Assembly (NCBI RefSeq): GCF_000626715.1
Contig: NZ_AQRA01000004.1
Location: 62,001 to 126,000 of the forward strand
DNA from: Aquimarina atlantica
GTDB lineage: Bacteria > Bacteroidota > Bacteroidia > Flavobacteriales > Flavobacteriaceae
Direction: 5' to 3'
DNA length: 64,000 nucleotides
A program made the position numbers and the translations under genes. The notes under the pieces were generated by a model. It ran no database searches. It saw nothing but the letters and a program-made list of their open reading frames with translations, and was not told where the DNA came from. Positions 34,801 through 43,305 of the stretch are shown here, piece after piece (within the stretch, counting starts at the first letter, position 1; the number at the start of each line of letters is the position of its first letter).

Positions 34801-35222
34801 TAGTCCTTTACCGTTTCTTTTAATAACTTATTATGATCAATCTCCCAGGTATTAAAAGTGCCATCACCATCAAAATCGGATAGAGAAACCGCTCTGGCTT
34901 TAAAAGAATTAGTAGACGCTTCTATGATCTCAATTCTATACACAGCTTGCCCTCCTTCACTAATAGATAGTGCTGGTTCAAAGCCTAAAGCTTCAAAATC
35001 GGTTGTATACTTAGAGTTACGATAAAAATAGCTTTTCTCTAATCCATACAGATGGTTAAGCATACTCTGGGCTTCAATGGCTTTTGCTTGAGATACTACA
35101 GCCGTTTGGTTTGGTAATACCAATAGTATTAAAATCCCGATAATACATAATACAATTACCAATTCTGACATCGAATATGCCTTTACATATACCTTTTTAC
35201 TGGTGTTCTTTTTTATCTTCAT
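34800..35222 (-). CDS. Type IV pilin-like major pseudopilin
   Basis: A 140-aa pilin-type protein. A 15-residue basic leader ends in KA; cleavage would give YSMSELVIVLCIIGILILLVLPN, with Glu at position +5. After the helix comes a GspG-like domain with SMLNHLYGLEKSYFYRNSKYTTDF and an acidic loop DFDGDGTFNTWEIDHN, which could bind calcium, as in major pseudopilins. Ala replaces the usual Gly at -1. This is the best candidate for the main pseudopilin. Confidence 0.85.
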   Translation of the reverse strand: MKIKKNTSKKVYVKAYSMSELVIVLCIIGILILLVLPNQTAVVSQAKAIEAQSMLNHLYGLEKSYFYRNSKYTTDFEALGFEPALSISEGGQAVYRIEIIEASTNSFKARAVSLSDFDGDGTFNTWEIDHNKLLKETVKD

Positions 35223-35231
35223 TTTCCTTTT

Positions 35232-36365
35232 TTAAGAAGGTTGAATAATTTTACTTAAATCAAACATAGGTGAATACATTGCAATTAATACAGTACCCAC
35301 AACCAAACCTATGATTACGATTATTAATGGTTCCATAATAACACCAATCATCTTAGTTTGGTGTTGTACTTCTTCATCATATTGTTTAGCCAATCGCTCA
35401 AACATATCATCTAATTTATTTACCTGTTCGGCTACGCTAACAAGTGAAACCAATTTAAAATCATATATAGAATGTTTGGCTAATGCTTTTGAAAAAAGAG
35501 TTCCTTTTGTGACTTCTTTTTTGATCATATCTAAACTTGATTCTAATGGATAAAAGGATATCATACGCTGCACTAAATCCAAAGAAGTTACTAATGGAGT
35601 TTTTGCAGATAATAACAAGCTTAGTGATTGACAAAAACGAGTGATGTATATTTTTCTTACCAGTTTACCAAAAAACGGGATTCGTATAATTACATTAGAT
35701 ATTGCTTTTCTATAAAAAGTCCTGTCTTTAAAGTAAAAGTGAAAAGCGATTATAGAGATCAAAGCAGTACCAAAAACTATACTTATGGTCGAAAAATGCT
35801 CTGAAACAAAAATGATCTTTTTAGTTAAGTTTGGTAAATCTTTTCCAAACTGTTTAAATACAGTAGCGAACATAGGTACGACATACTTCATCATAAAATA
35901 AAGCACTCCAAAAGTTAACAGCAATACAAACGAAGGATATGTAAAAACCGATAATAACTGTCTTCGCATTTTTACTTTTCTGTCGAAATACTGAAATAAC
36001 TCTAGTAATACTTCGTCTAATTTTCTGGTTTCTTCCCCAATTTTAACACTAAAGTATTCATACGGAGAGAATTTCCCGGAGTCTCGTAAGGCCTCGAATA
36101 AAGCTTTACCTTGTACCACTTCTTTTGTTATACCCTGTATCAAATTCTTGTGTTTCTCTTTTTTTTGTTGGTCTTTTAATATTTCCAGTGCTTTTCTAAA
36201 ATCTACTCCAGAGTTTAATAAAACAGAAAGTTCTTTATAGAAATCCATTTTATCTTTATCAGAAAAACGATTACCAAAACTCACTTCTTTAGAGAAAAAA
36301 CTATCGTTTTTCTTCTTTGTCTTAGTGACATTTTTTGTTTTATATGTTGAAATATTAATACTCAT
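35232..36365 (-). CDS. gspF: GspF/PilC-type inner-membrane platform protein
   Basis: A 377-aa protein with two GspF domains: the first has DKMDFYKELSVLLNSGVDFRKALEIL, the second RFCQSLSLLLSAKTPLVTSLDLV. Three membrane helices follow the family layout (for example VLLLTFGVLYFMMKYVVPMFA and MEPLIIVIIGLVVGTVLIAMYSPMF). It is the platform that couples the ATPase to pilus assembly. It overlaps the upstream pilin gene by 11 bp. Confidence 0.93.
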   Translation of the reverse strand: MSINISTYKTKNVTKTKKKNDSFFSKEVSFGNRFSDKDKMDFYKELSVLLNSGVDFRKALEILKDQQKKEKHKNLIQGITKEVVQGKALFEALRDSGKFSPYEYFSVKIGEETRKLDEVLLELFQYFDRKVKMRRQLLSVFTYPSFVLLLTFGVLYFMMKYVVPMFATVFKQFGKDLPNLTKKIIFVSEHFSTISIVFGTALISIIAFHFYFKDRTFYRKAISNVIIRIPFFGKLVRKIYITRFCQSLSLLLSAKTPLVTSLDLVQRMISFYPLESSLDMIKKEVTKGTLFSKALAKHSIYDFKLVSLVSVAEQVNKLDDMFERLAKQYDEEVQHQTKMIGVIMEPLIIVIIGLVVGTVLIAMYSPMFDLSKIIQPS

Positions 36366-36849
36366 CCAGCAAATAATTATTCATTCTGGATGCAAGAGAA
36401 ATTTCTTTTGATTCAAAAAAATCAAAACTTGCTCCCAGTATCTCAATTTTTAGTTTTATGAGTTGATATTTTTCCTCAATTTTTTCGTTTTGGTCAAACT
36501 GAACCTCCAGAACTTTTATATTAAAAGTGTCTACAGCCTCTGCTTTTCTAATGATTTTTTCTGTTTTGAAAAAATAGTGTATCTCTTTATTCGCATTCTC
36601 TAATACAATATGTCTATCATCATCTATAGCTATAGACGTGCTAAGCTGAACATCTTTTGAAAAAAGGTTTTGAAACTGGTTATATGTCATCAAATCATCT
36701 TGTTGATCTGCATAAACCACTACTTGTCTGGATAAATTATCATAAATAACATATACCATCGTAATGACCAATGATGATATCACCATGCCAATAACGAGTT
36801 CTAACATTGTAAATGCCTGTAATCGTGTATGTTTTTTATTCTCTAACAA
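36355..36849 (-). CDS. Pilin-like minor protein (GspJ-like)
   Basis: A 164-aa protein with the leader MLENKKHTRLQA and then FTMLELVIGMVISSLVITMVYVIYDNL, a standard pilin helix with Glu at +5, followed by a soluble beta domain. It is comparable to GspJ/PilW-type minor pseudopilins. Ala occupies -1. The start overlaps the previous gene's end by 14 bp. Confidence 0.8.
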   Translation of the reverse strand: MLENKKHTRLQAFTMLELVIGMVISSLVITMVYVIYDNLSRQVVVYADQQDDLMTYNQFQNLFSKDVQLSTSIAIDDDRHIVLENANKEIHYFFKTEKIIRKAEAVDTFNIKVLEVQFDQNEKIEEKYQLIKLKIEILGASFDFFESKEISLASRMNNYLLDEY

Positions 36850-37177
36850 TGTATTGATATGTTTCTTTTTTTGATTGTACCCTTATCGTAAATACAACTT
36901 TATATCCTGCGTTATTTTCTAATTTCTCTACTTTTTTTACTACAGTAAAAGATTCAAAATCATAATCTTCATCTATAAATTGTTTTTCACTTTTTGTTTC
37001 CCAAAACAATTCCTTTACCTTTTGCCGAGCCTGGTAATGAGCAATACTATGATCAGAATCCAAAACTCTACTATAAATTATAAGCGCCATAGACAAACAA
37101 ATTGCAATGATAGTCATGGCAATTACCGATTCTATAACAGACCCCGCTTTAACATTATATTTGTTTAATAATTGCAT
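36836..37177 (-). CDS. Pilin-like minor protein (GspI-like)
   Basis: A 113-aa protein starting MQLLNKYNVKA, then GSVIESVIAMTIIAICLSMALIIYSR with Glu at +5 after the Ala. I chose this ATG over a GTG 18 bases upstream because it gives a normal leader length and a smaller overlap. The small size and single soluble strand set are similar to GspI. It is translated with the GspJ-like gene. Confidence 0.72.
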   Translation of the reverse strand: MQLLNKYNVKAGSVIESVIAMTIIAICLSMALIIYSRVLDSDHSIAHYQARQKVKELFWETKSEKQFIDEDYDFESFTVVKKVEKLENNAGYKVVFTIRVQSKKETYQYIVRE

Positions 37178-38378
37178 AGGGTTTAAAGTATTCACTTTTA
37201 TTTTTAAAGAGCGGTATCCTTACAAATTCATCAGGAAGACTTTTCCTATCAATTGTTCCGTTTAAAATATAATTATCATAAGCAGAAGCTTCTGTTCTAA
37301 GGTAAAAGTTACTTGTGTATACTGTACCTATTACATTTCCTTTAAGTTGCAACTTACCACTACAGTAGATATCTCCAATTACTTCGGCGTCTTCCTCTAC
37401 AGTAATTATTTTATCTAATCCTCTATTTATATCATTTATCACTACTCCTCCCAAAATCTTACTTTTCTTTCCTATAACAACCTCTCTTTTATCTACATTA
37501 CCTGTATTCATCAAAATACCCGATGGATATTTTAAAACTACATTTTCTTCAAGTCCAACAACTTTTTCTGCGAGTACCTGTACATTACCAACAAAACCAG
37601 ATTCGAACGCTACCTTAGGAGCCTCTATGATAATATCTTCTAGTACATTATTTTTTTTGATATAGATCGAGTCTTTAGATTTTATAACAATATTTCCCGA
37701 AAGCTTTTTATTATCTACGATTATCGTATCACTTTCTATAACCAGCGTTTGCTTACTAAAGCCATTATACAGAACAACATTATCTTTTATTTCATTTAAC
37801 CTAATCTGGCGTGCATTATCAATATCATATGCAAAATCTATATGATCAATCTTTGGCAAACTCGTTTTTGAATTACGTTTTGTACCTATCAAAAATTTTG
37901 TATCTCGATAGGCATTAGAAGTGATATATCCAGCTTTTATACCTGATTTTGGTAGAAACACATTACCTGTTATTTTGGCTTTTTCTACCATAAACAAAGG
38001 TTTCGAAGCATCTGAAAGGTAAAGTGCCAGTGCATCTTCTTTTTGCCACTGCCCTATCAAAGCTGCTCTTTTTATGGTGTCTTTCTTAAAAACAGAAGTG
38101 GTTAACAATACCTTATAAAATCCCCACGGTTTTATTCTACCAGATGAAACCATACCATTATCAAAAACATCCACGGTAATTCTCTTCTCTTCGATATCCT
38201 CTATTTTTGCAAGAAAATACTCTTGTGCAGATTCATTGTTAGATACCAGTTCGGCATGGGCATCAAGCATTCCCTGGTGTATTTTAGCATATCCGCTCAT
38301 CAATAGCAGCGAATAACAAAATATCCCTACTACAATACAAATTAGTATTGCATACGCTATAGAACCGGCTTTTATCAC
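37155..38378 (-). CDS. Large pilin-like protein with a beta-rich/bactofilin-like body
   Basis: A 407-aa protein that starts with a very short leader MIKA and then GSIAYAILICIVVGIFCYSLLLMSG, a pilin-type membrane helix without the usual Glu at +5, which recalls GspK. The body is strand-rich with a pattern like a bactofilin or left-handed beta-helix: GNIVIKSKDSIYIKKNN, FVGNVQVLAEKVVGLEENVVL, ILGGVVINDINRG, GDIYCSGKLQLKGNVIGTVY. It is too large for a normal minor pilin. It could cap the pseudopilus tip. Confidence 0.6.
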   Translation of the reverse strand: MIKAGSIAYAILICIVVGIFCYSLLLMSGYAKIHQGMLDAHAELVSNNESAQEYFLAKIEDIEEKRITVDVFDNGMVSSGRIKPWGFYKVLLTTSVFKKDTIKRAALIGQWQKEDALALYLSDASKPLFMVEKAKITGNVFLPKSGIKAGYITSNAYRDTKFLIGTKRNSKTSLPKIDHIDFAYDIDNARQIRLNEIKDNVVLYNGFSKQTLVIESDTIIVDNKKLSGNIVIKSKDSIYIKKNNVLEDIIIEAPKVAFESGFVGNVQVLAEKVVGLEENVVLKYPSGILMNTGNVDKREVVIGKKSKILGGVVINDINRGLDKIITVEEDAEVIGDIYCSGKLQLKGNVIGTVYTSNFYLRTEASAYDNYILNGTIDRKSLPDEFVRIPLFKNKSEYFKPYAIIKQI

Positions 38379-39151
38379 GTATTATCCTTTTCTTTTTTAC
38401 CAAACAACCGTTGAAAGAAATTTGGTTTATCGTTAGTTGTCTTTTTTTGTTTTGCTTTTTTAACTCCCTTTTTAGTATTCCCTTTTGCTTTTGGGTTATT
38501 ATTCTTTGTCTTTTTAGAAGTTGCCTTATTTTTATCTTTTTTAGAAAAAAGTCTTTTAAAGAAACCTGGTTTTTTCTCCTGAGGAACTACTGAATCTTTG
38601 ACTTTCTTTTTAAATAATTTACCAAAGAATCCTGGCTGTAGTGTATCTTTTTCTTTACGTACTTTTTTACTATAATCTATGGTATCACCTTTTTGTACAA
38701 AAACCCATTTCCCAGATCGTTTACCACTGGTATATTTACCCTTTGATATTACATTACCAATACTATCATAGAATACACATTTGCCATTTAGAACTCCTTT
38801 GTTCCAGTTTTCTGTAGTTGCTAATTGACCATTTTTATACCAGGATTTCCAGACACCAATCTTTTTTCCTTTATTAAAATTACCTTTCTCTGCCAATTCA
38901 TTAGAGTAGTAATACTTGGTATATAACCCATCCAATAATGCTCCTGCATAATCACTTTGCGTAGCCTGTACTTTTCTGGATTTAAACCAATAGTATTTTA
39001 CTCCTGTTTTTGGTTTTGGCTCATCTTCTGTAATATGAAAACTTTCTTTATACTCGGTAGTACTGATATTTTTCTTATTAAACAGTTCCTGTGAGGTTTT
39101 ACAACTCAACAGGCAGGTAAATATGATACTTATATATATTATTTTTTGCAT
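38375..39151 (-). CDS. MORN-repeat lipoprotein with three FFxxLFxKK motifs
   Basis: A 258-aa lipoprotein (FTCLLSCKTS, Cys17). The central part has MORN/YwqK-type repeats (GKKIGVWKSWYKNGQLATTENWNKGVLNGKCVFY). The Lys-rich C-terminus carries three copies of a short motif: PGFFGKLFKKKVKD (173-186), PGFFKRLFSKKDKN (195-208) and PNFFQRLFGKKEKD (243-256). These may be peptide ligands or membrane-binding amphipathic segments. It is the first gene of the operon; its 4-bp overlap with the next gene shows coupling. Confidence 0.72.
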   Translation of the reverse strand: MQKIIYISIIFTCLLSCKTSQELFNKKNISTTEYKESFHITEDEPKPKTGVKYYWFKSRKVQATQSDYAGALLDGLYTKYYYSNELAEKGNFNKGKKIGVWKSWYKNGQLATTENWNKGVLNGKCVFYDSIGNVISKGKYTSGKRSGKWVFVQKGDTIDYSKKVRKEKDTLQPGFFGKLFKKKVKDSVVPQEKKPGFFKRLFSKKDKNKATSKKTKNNNPKAKGNTKKGVKKAKQKKTTNDKPNFFQRLFGKKEKDNT

Positions 39152-39880
39152 TCCTTTACAATACTTTTCTAACCCTTGTGGTTATTATTTTTTTTTCGCA
39201 AACTTATTGTTATACTATTATATAATTTGATACTCAAAATGTAGTTTATTCCTTATTACATTATACTTAGTAAACTACATCAACTATTAATATAAAAAGT
39301 TAAAAAACCAAACTAAAAACCTCAATCAACAAACTGTATATCAAACCATTAAACATAAATTTCAAAATAAACACATAGGTACAAGACCTTGTATATTTAT
39401 AAAAAATGAAGTCGCAAATATATTCATTTTTAAGTTGTTAAAAAGTTAAGATTTAACTTTGCTTTAAGAGATTTATTTTTCTTAAAAAAGCTAGCTCTCT
39501 ATACGTTTTCAAACCTTACATTACATATAATCAAACATATTAGATCACTTGTTATCATGCTTTTATCTTAATCTGGATCTCATAAAAAATTATGTCTAAT
39601 CTTACATTATGTCGTTTTTCACAGTACAAGAATACGAGTCCTGAGTTTCATTTTTCGGGACTGAGGATTTTTTTTTTAATTTTTTTTAATATGACCCAAA
39701 AAAAAGATATAAAAACTGTGTTGTATGTTAGATTTCACTAAGCAATTCTGATTATCATTATGCATTGATAATTACAGGGAATATCTAGTTCTGTCCTTTT
39801 TTTTAACAAAAAAACACCATACTATTATCAAATATATAAGGATAATGAGTTTTAGAAACTTTATAAAATAGAGAATTTGA
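39152..39880. other. 729-bp AT-rich intergenic region
   Basis: No protein-coding frame was found. It holds the promoter of the leftward secretion operon. A possible + strand promoter (TTG at 39435-39437, TAACTTTG at 39454-39461) and a terminator-like hairpin at 39637-39677 suggest a short rightward transcript, listed separately. Confidence 0.5.
39435..39677 (+). ncRNA. Putative small RNA (promoter plus terminator only)
   Basis: On the + strand a TTG element and TAACTTTG are separated by 16 bp, close to the Bacteroidota sigma-A layout. About 175 bp downstream is a hairpin, AGTCCTGA / TCGGGACT (one G-T) with a 10-nt loop, and then a T-run at 39668-39677. Between them is no ORF of note. This would give a transcript of roughly 200 nt. 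No neighbouring gene needs this + strand terminator. The call rests on these two signals only. Confidence 0.3.
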
Positions 39881-42800
39881 TTATTTCTTTGTAGAAATTA
39901 CTTTTTTATTTTTCTTATAATGCACTTTGTTTCTCCAATATGAAACTATGCCTAGTAGCGCTAAAAAGGCAATAGAATAATAGACTGCGTTAGGCGTAAT
40001 CACTTTATCTCCACTAGCATACGAATGCAATCCTTTGAGGTAAAAATTAACTCCAAAATACGTCATTAAAATACTATATACAGCAATAACAGAGGCCAGG
40101 TTAAACCACCATCTTCCTCTTAGACCTGGCACTAATCTCATATGTATCACAAAAGCATACACCATAATACTTATCAAAGCCCACGTTTCTTTTGGATCCC
40201 AACCCCAGTAGCGTCCCCAACTCTCATTAGCCCACATACCCCCAAGGAAATTACCAATAGTAAGCATAACTAACCCAATAGTAAGTGCCATCTCATTGAT
40301 AATGGTTATCTCTTTAATATTAATATCCATTCGTTTCTTATTTGATTCTGTTGTTAATATCATTAATAACAACGATAGAATCCCTAAAATTGCTCCGACA
40401 AAGAATGGTCCATAGCTACCTACAATAATAGACACATGAATCAATACCCAATATGAATCTAATACAGGTTGTAAATTTGCAATTGCGGGGTCTGTCCAGT
40501 TTTCATGAGCAAAAAACAAGATAATTGCCGCTACAAAAGTGGTAGCTGCAATGGTAAGGTTACTTCTTTTTCCAAAAGCAAGACCTATTGCCAGGGTTGT
40601 CCACCCAACATAAATCATAGATTCATATGCGTCACTCCATGGTGCATGTCCCGAAACATACCAGCGAATAATTAATCCTGCAGTATGTAGAATAAAAAGT
40701 AGAATAACTATTCCAATTGAACCATTAATTGCCCCTCTAACAATTTTAGAATCTTTAAATATCCTTACAATTACAAATATCATTAGCAGTAAGCCTATTA
40801 CGCCATAGTATCGGTATAGTGTTCTAAAAATGTCATATTTATTCAGTACAATTTCTGCTTTGATTTTTTTATCTGTTGGTAATACTTCGTTTCCAAATTT
40901 TTTCTGAAAACTTTTAATGCTTTCAATATATTGATCAGGTTTGCTATAATCTCCTGTTGTTCTTGCTTCTCGTAAAGATTGGCGATAAATCGGAATGATC
41001 TGTCTGGTGTATACCGAATCCATTCCGCTAAATTTAAATTCATTTAACTCAGGCATAGAAACCCATTTGTTTCCTTCATCACCCGGAACCGGAAAAACTC
41101 TTAAAATTCCTCCTCCTAAAGCTTGATTAAGTAGATAAAATTTTTCATGAGTTTTGAGAAAATCTTTTTCAAAACTACTTGGGGTATTTGTGCTACTTGC
41201 TTTTTCTAAATAAGGAGCTAACTTATATGATCCGTCTGGTTCTACAAGATCTATTAAAGATACTCTTCTTTCGGTTTTCGGAACTCCTAATATCTTACGT
41301 ATACTATCATTTTCTCTTTTAATTTCTATAATTGGCATGCTGTACCAGATAAATGGGTTTTCTACCATTGATACAAACACTTGGTCTGCATTCAAACCTT
41401 TATAGGTATCTTTTTTACTAAGTTTACGCAATAATTCTGAGGAAAAAGTATTTACAGGCTTCATCCTCCCTCTTTCATCCTGTATCACTATGCTTCCAAA
41501 CTTAGCCGCATGAGCAGCAGGAACAACATTGGCTAAAATAACCGAGTCTAATTGTGCCTTACTAGGTAACGATGGTAAGTGATTTGTATGATCAGGCTGA
41601 GGTTGGTCTTGCGCAAAAGAAAAAGTGGATACTAGTAATGCCAAAAATATGGTTAATGTTTTTTTCTTCTTCTTTATTTTACTCAATTTATCTTCTATTT
41701 CTTTAAAACGCGATCCTTTGGTAAAAAGAATTAACATTAATCCTAAATATAATAACATATATCCTATATAAGTAATCCATGTACCCCAACGATCATGATT
41801 TACAGAAAGTACAGTTCCTTTTTCATCTGGATCAAAAGAGGCTTGAAAAAACCTATATCCTTTATGATCTAGTACATGATTCATATAAATATCATATGGT
41901 TGAGAAGAATTTCCTTCTACAATATCAACTTTACTCTTAAAAGATTTATAAACATTTTGCGTACCCGGGAATTTTTCGGCTATAAAATCATTTAATTTTA
42001 ATGCAAAAGGTAATTCCATTTGTTTAGAACCATAGCTAAAATACATATCCAAACCTCCTAATGAGATTTTGGTCATATCGTTATTATACCCTTTTCCTCC
42101 CAATAGCTTAACTTCTTTGGTTTCTCCATTAGTAGAGACACTTAATACCAAGGCATCTTCTTGTCCTTTGTCTTTAACCTCGATAGGAACTACATCATAT
42201 TTACCGGTAATTACAGGATCAGGAATTACAAATTGCATTCCCGCAGTTTGGTACAACGATCTAAGCATTAAAGGTTGAAGACTATCTTTAAATACTAATC
42301 CTTGCATCTGATCTGCCATTCTTAAAAATGACCCGTCAAAAGGAGATTCTATAAAGTAATCATCATTTTTATAGGTAATATTTATTGCTCCTTTGGTTGG
42401 TTTATTAAAACTAACCAATATATTATGAATATTAGAAACCTCTCCTTCTTTTAGAAAATGATCATGACGATTACCATCTCCAGCTTCTACTACTTTAAGA
42501 TAGTTCTCTCCATCTTCAGTTTCAACTAATCCCATTTCTGCTCCCTGGATATAGTTTTGATATGTTATTGTAACAGGTTGCTTATTATAATCGGTATGAA
42601 TAGTAAAATCATTAGTAGTCGCTTCTGCTAATTCTAATGCTTCTGTGATGATACGTCTGCGAGGTTCTCCATTAATTTCTCCATCCAAAAAAACGGATAA
42701 ATATGTTTTTTCAGAAAGAAAAGTAGATGTTGTTTCTCCTTCTCTAATGGGCATAACGCCCTCATAGCTTATATATCGAGTAACAAAAGCCCCTATGATA

Positions 42801-43123
42801 ATTAAAATAAAAGATAAATGAAGCAATAATGTTGCCCATTTATCTTTCTTATATAATTTATAGCGTACAATATTTCCGCAGAAATTAATAACAAAAAATA
42901 CCATAATAGCCTCAAACCACCATGTATTATACACCCAAATTCTAGCTGCTGTGGTTCCGTGTGCGTCTTCTAAAAACGTTCCTACTCCCATAGAAAACGC
43001 AAAAACAATAAATAAAACTGCCATTAATCGTGTGGAGAACAAAATACTCGCTAGCTTATCTTGCATAGTTACCTTCTTTTTTTGCTGGGCAAATTTACTA
43101 TTTTTAGAAGGATAATGTACCAT
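39881..43123 (-). CDS. ccsBA: Fused cytochrome c biogenesis protein CcsBA
   Basis: A 1080-aa fusion of the ResB/CcsB-like part (N-terminus, helices around residues 25-115 with the periplasmic domain HMNHVLDHKGYRFFQASFDPDE) and the CcsA-like part (C-terminus). The haem-handling WWD region is seen as WANESWGRYWGWDPKETWALI, with His residues in the last helices. This System II synthetase carries haem across the membrane and attaches it to CxxCH apocytochromes. Length is typical for Bacteroidota fusions. The di-haem protein upstream is an obvious client. An alternative start at MQDKLASILF (residue 20) is possible. Confidence 0.95.
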   Translation of the reverse strand: MVHYPSKNSKFAQQKKKVTMQDKLASILFSTRLMAVLFIVFAFSMGVGTFLEDAHGTTAARIWVYNTWWFEAIMVFFVINFCGNIVRYKLYKKDKWATLLLHLSFILIIIGAFVTRYISYEGVMPIREGETTSTFLSEKTYLSVFLDGEINGEPRRRIITEALELAEATTNDFTIHTDYNKQPVTITYQNYIQGAEMGLVETEDGENYLKVVEAGDGNRHDHFLKEGEVSNIHNILVSFNKPTKGAINITYKNDDYFIESPFDGSFLRMADQMQGLVFKDSLQPLMLRSLYQTAGMQFVIPDPVITGKYDVVPIEVKDKGQEDALVLSVSTNGETKEVKLLGGKGYNNDMTKISLGGLDMYFSYGSKQMELPFALKLNDFIAEKFPGTQNVYKSFKSKVDIVEGNSSQPYDIYMNHVLDHKGYRFFQASFDPDEKGTVLSVNHDRWGTWITYIGYMLLYLGLMLILFTKGSRFKEIEDKLSKIKKKKKTLTIFLALLVSTFSFAQDQPQPDHTNHLPSLPSKAQLDSVILANVVPAAHAAKFGSIVIQDERGRMKPVNTFSSELLRKLSKKDTYKGLNADQVFVSMVENPFIWYSMPIIEIKRENDSIRKILGVPKTERRVSLIDLVEPDGSYKLAPYLEKASSTNTPSSFEKDFLKTHEKFYLLNQALGGGILRVFPVPGDEGNKWVSMPELNEFKFSGMDSVYTRQIIPIYRQSLREARTTGDYSKPDQYIESIKSFQKKFGNEVLPTDKKIKAEIVLNKYDIFRTLYRYYGVIGLLLMIFVIVRIFKDSKIVRGAINGSIGIVILLFILHTAGLIIRWYVSGHAPWSDAYESMIYVGWTTLAIGLAFGKRSNLTIAATTFVAAIILFFAHENWTDPAIANLQPVLDSYWVLIHVSIIVGSYGPFFVGAILGILSLLLMILTTESNKKRMDINIKEITIINEMALTIGLVMLTIGNFLGGMWANESWGRYWGWDPKETWALISIMVYAFVIHMRLVPGLRGRWWFNLASVIAVYSILMTYFGVNFYLKGLHSYASGDKVITPNAVYYSIAFLALLGIVSYWRNKVHYKKNKKVISTKK

Positions 43124-43257
43124 GATCGCCTTTTGATTTTATGGTTTTAACAGAAGTATAAGTATTACCGATATCACTTTTTCGTTTTTTATAGAAAGAT
43201 GTTATGTTCTATATACTTTTAGCGCTAACCACTTCTGGAAAAAACATCAAAAAAAGC

Positions 43258-43294
43258 AAGGCCAAAATCTGTAATGAATATAGAATTTGGCCTT
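43258..43294 (-). terminator. Terminator after di-haem peroxidase gene
   Basis: Stem AAGGCCAAA-x-TCT / AGA-x-TTTGGCCTT with a 9-nt loop. On the minus strand it is followed by GC and a run of T, so it terminates the leftward peroxidase gene; a T-run is also present on the + side. Confidence 0.65.
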
Positions 43295-43305
43295 TTTTAT
43301 TTCTA

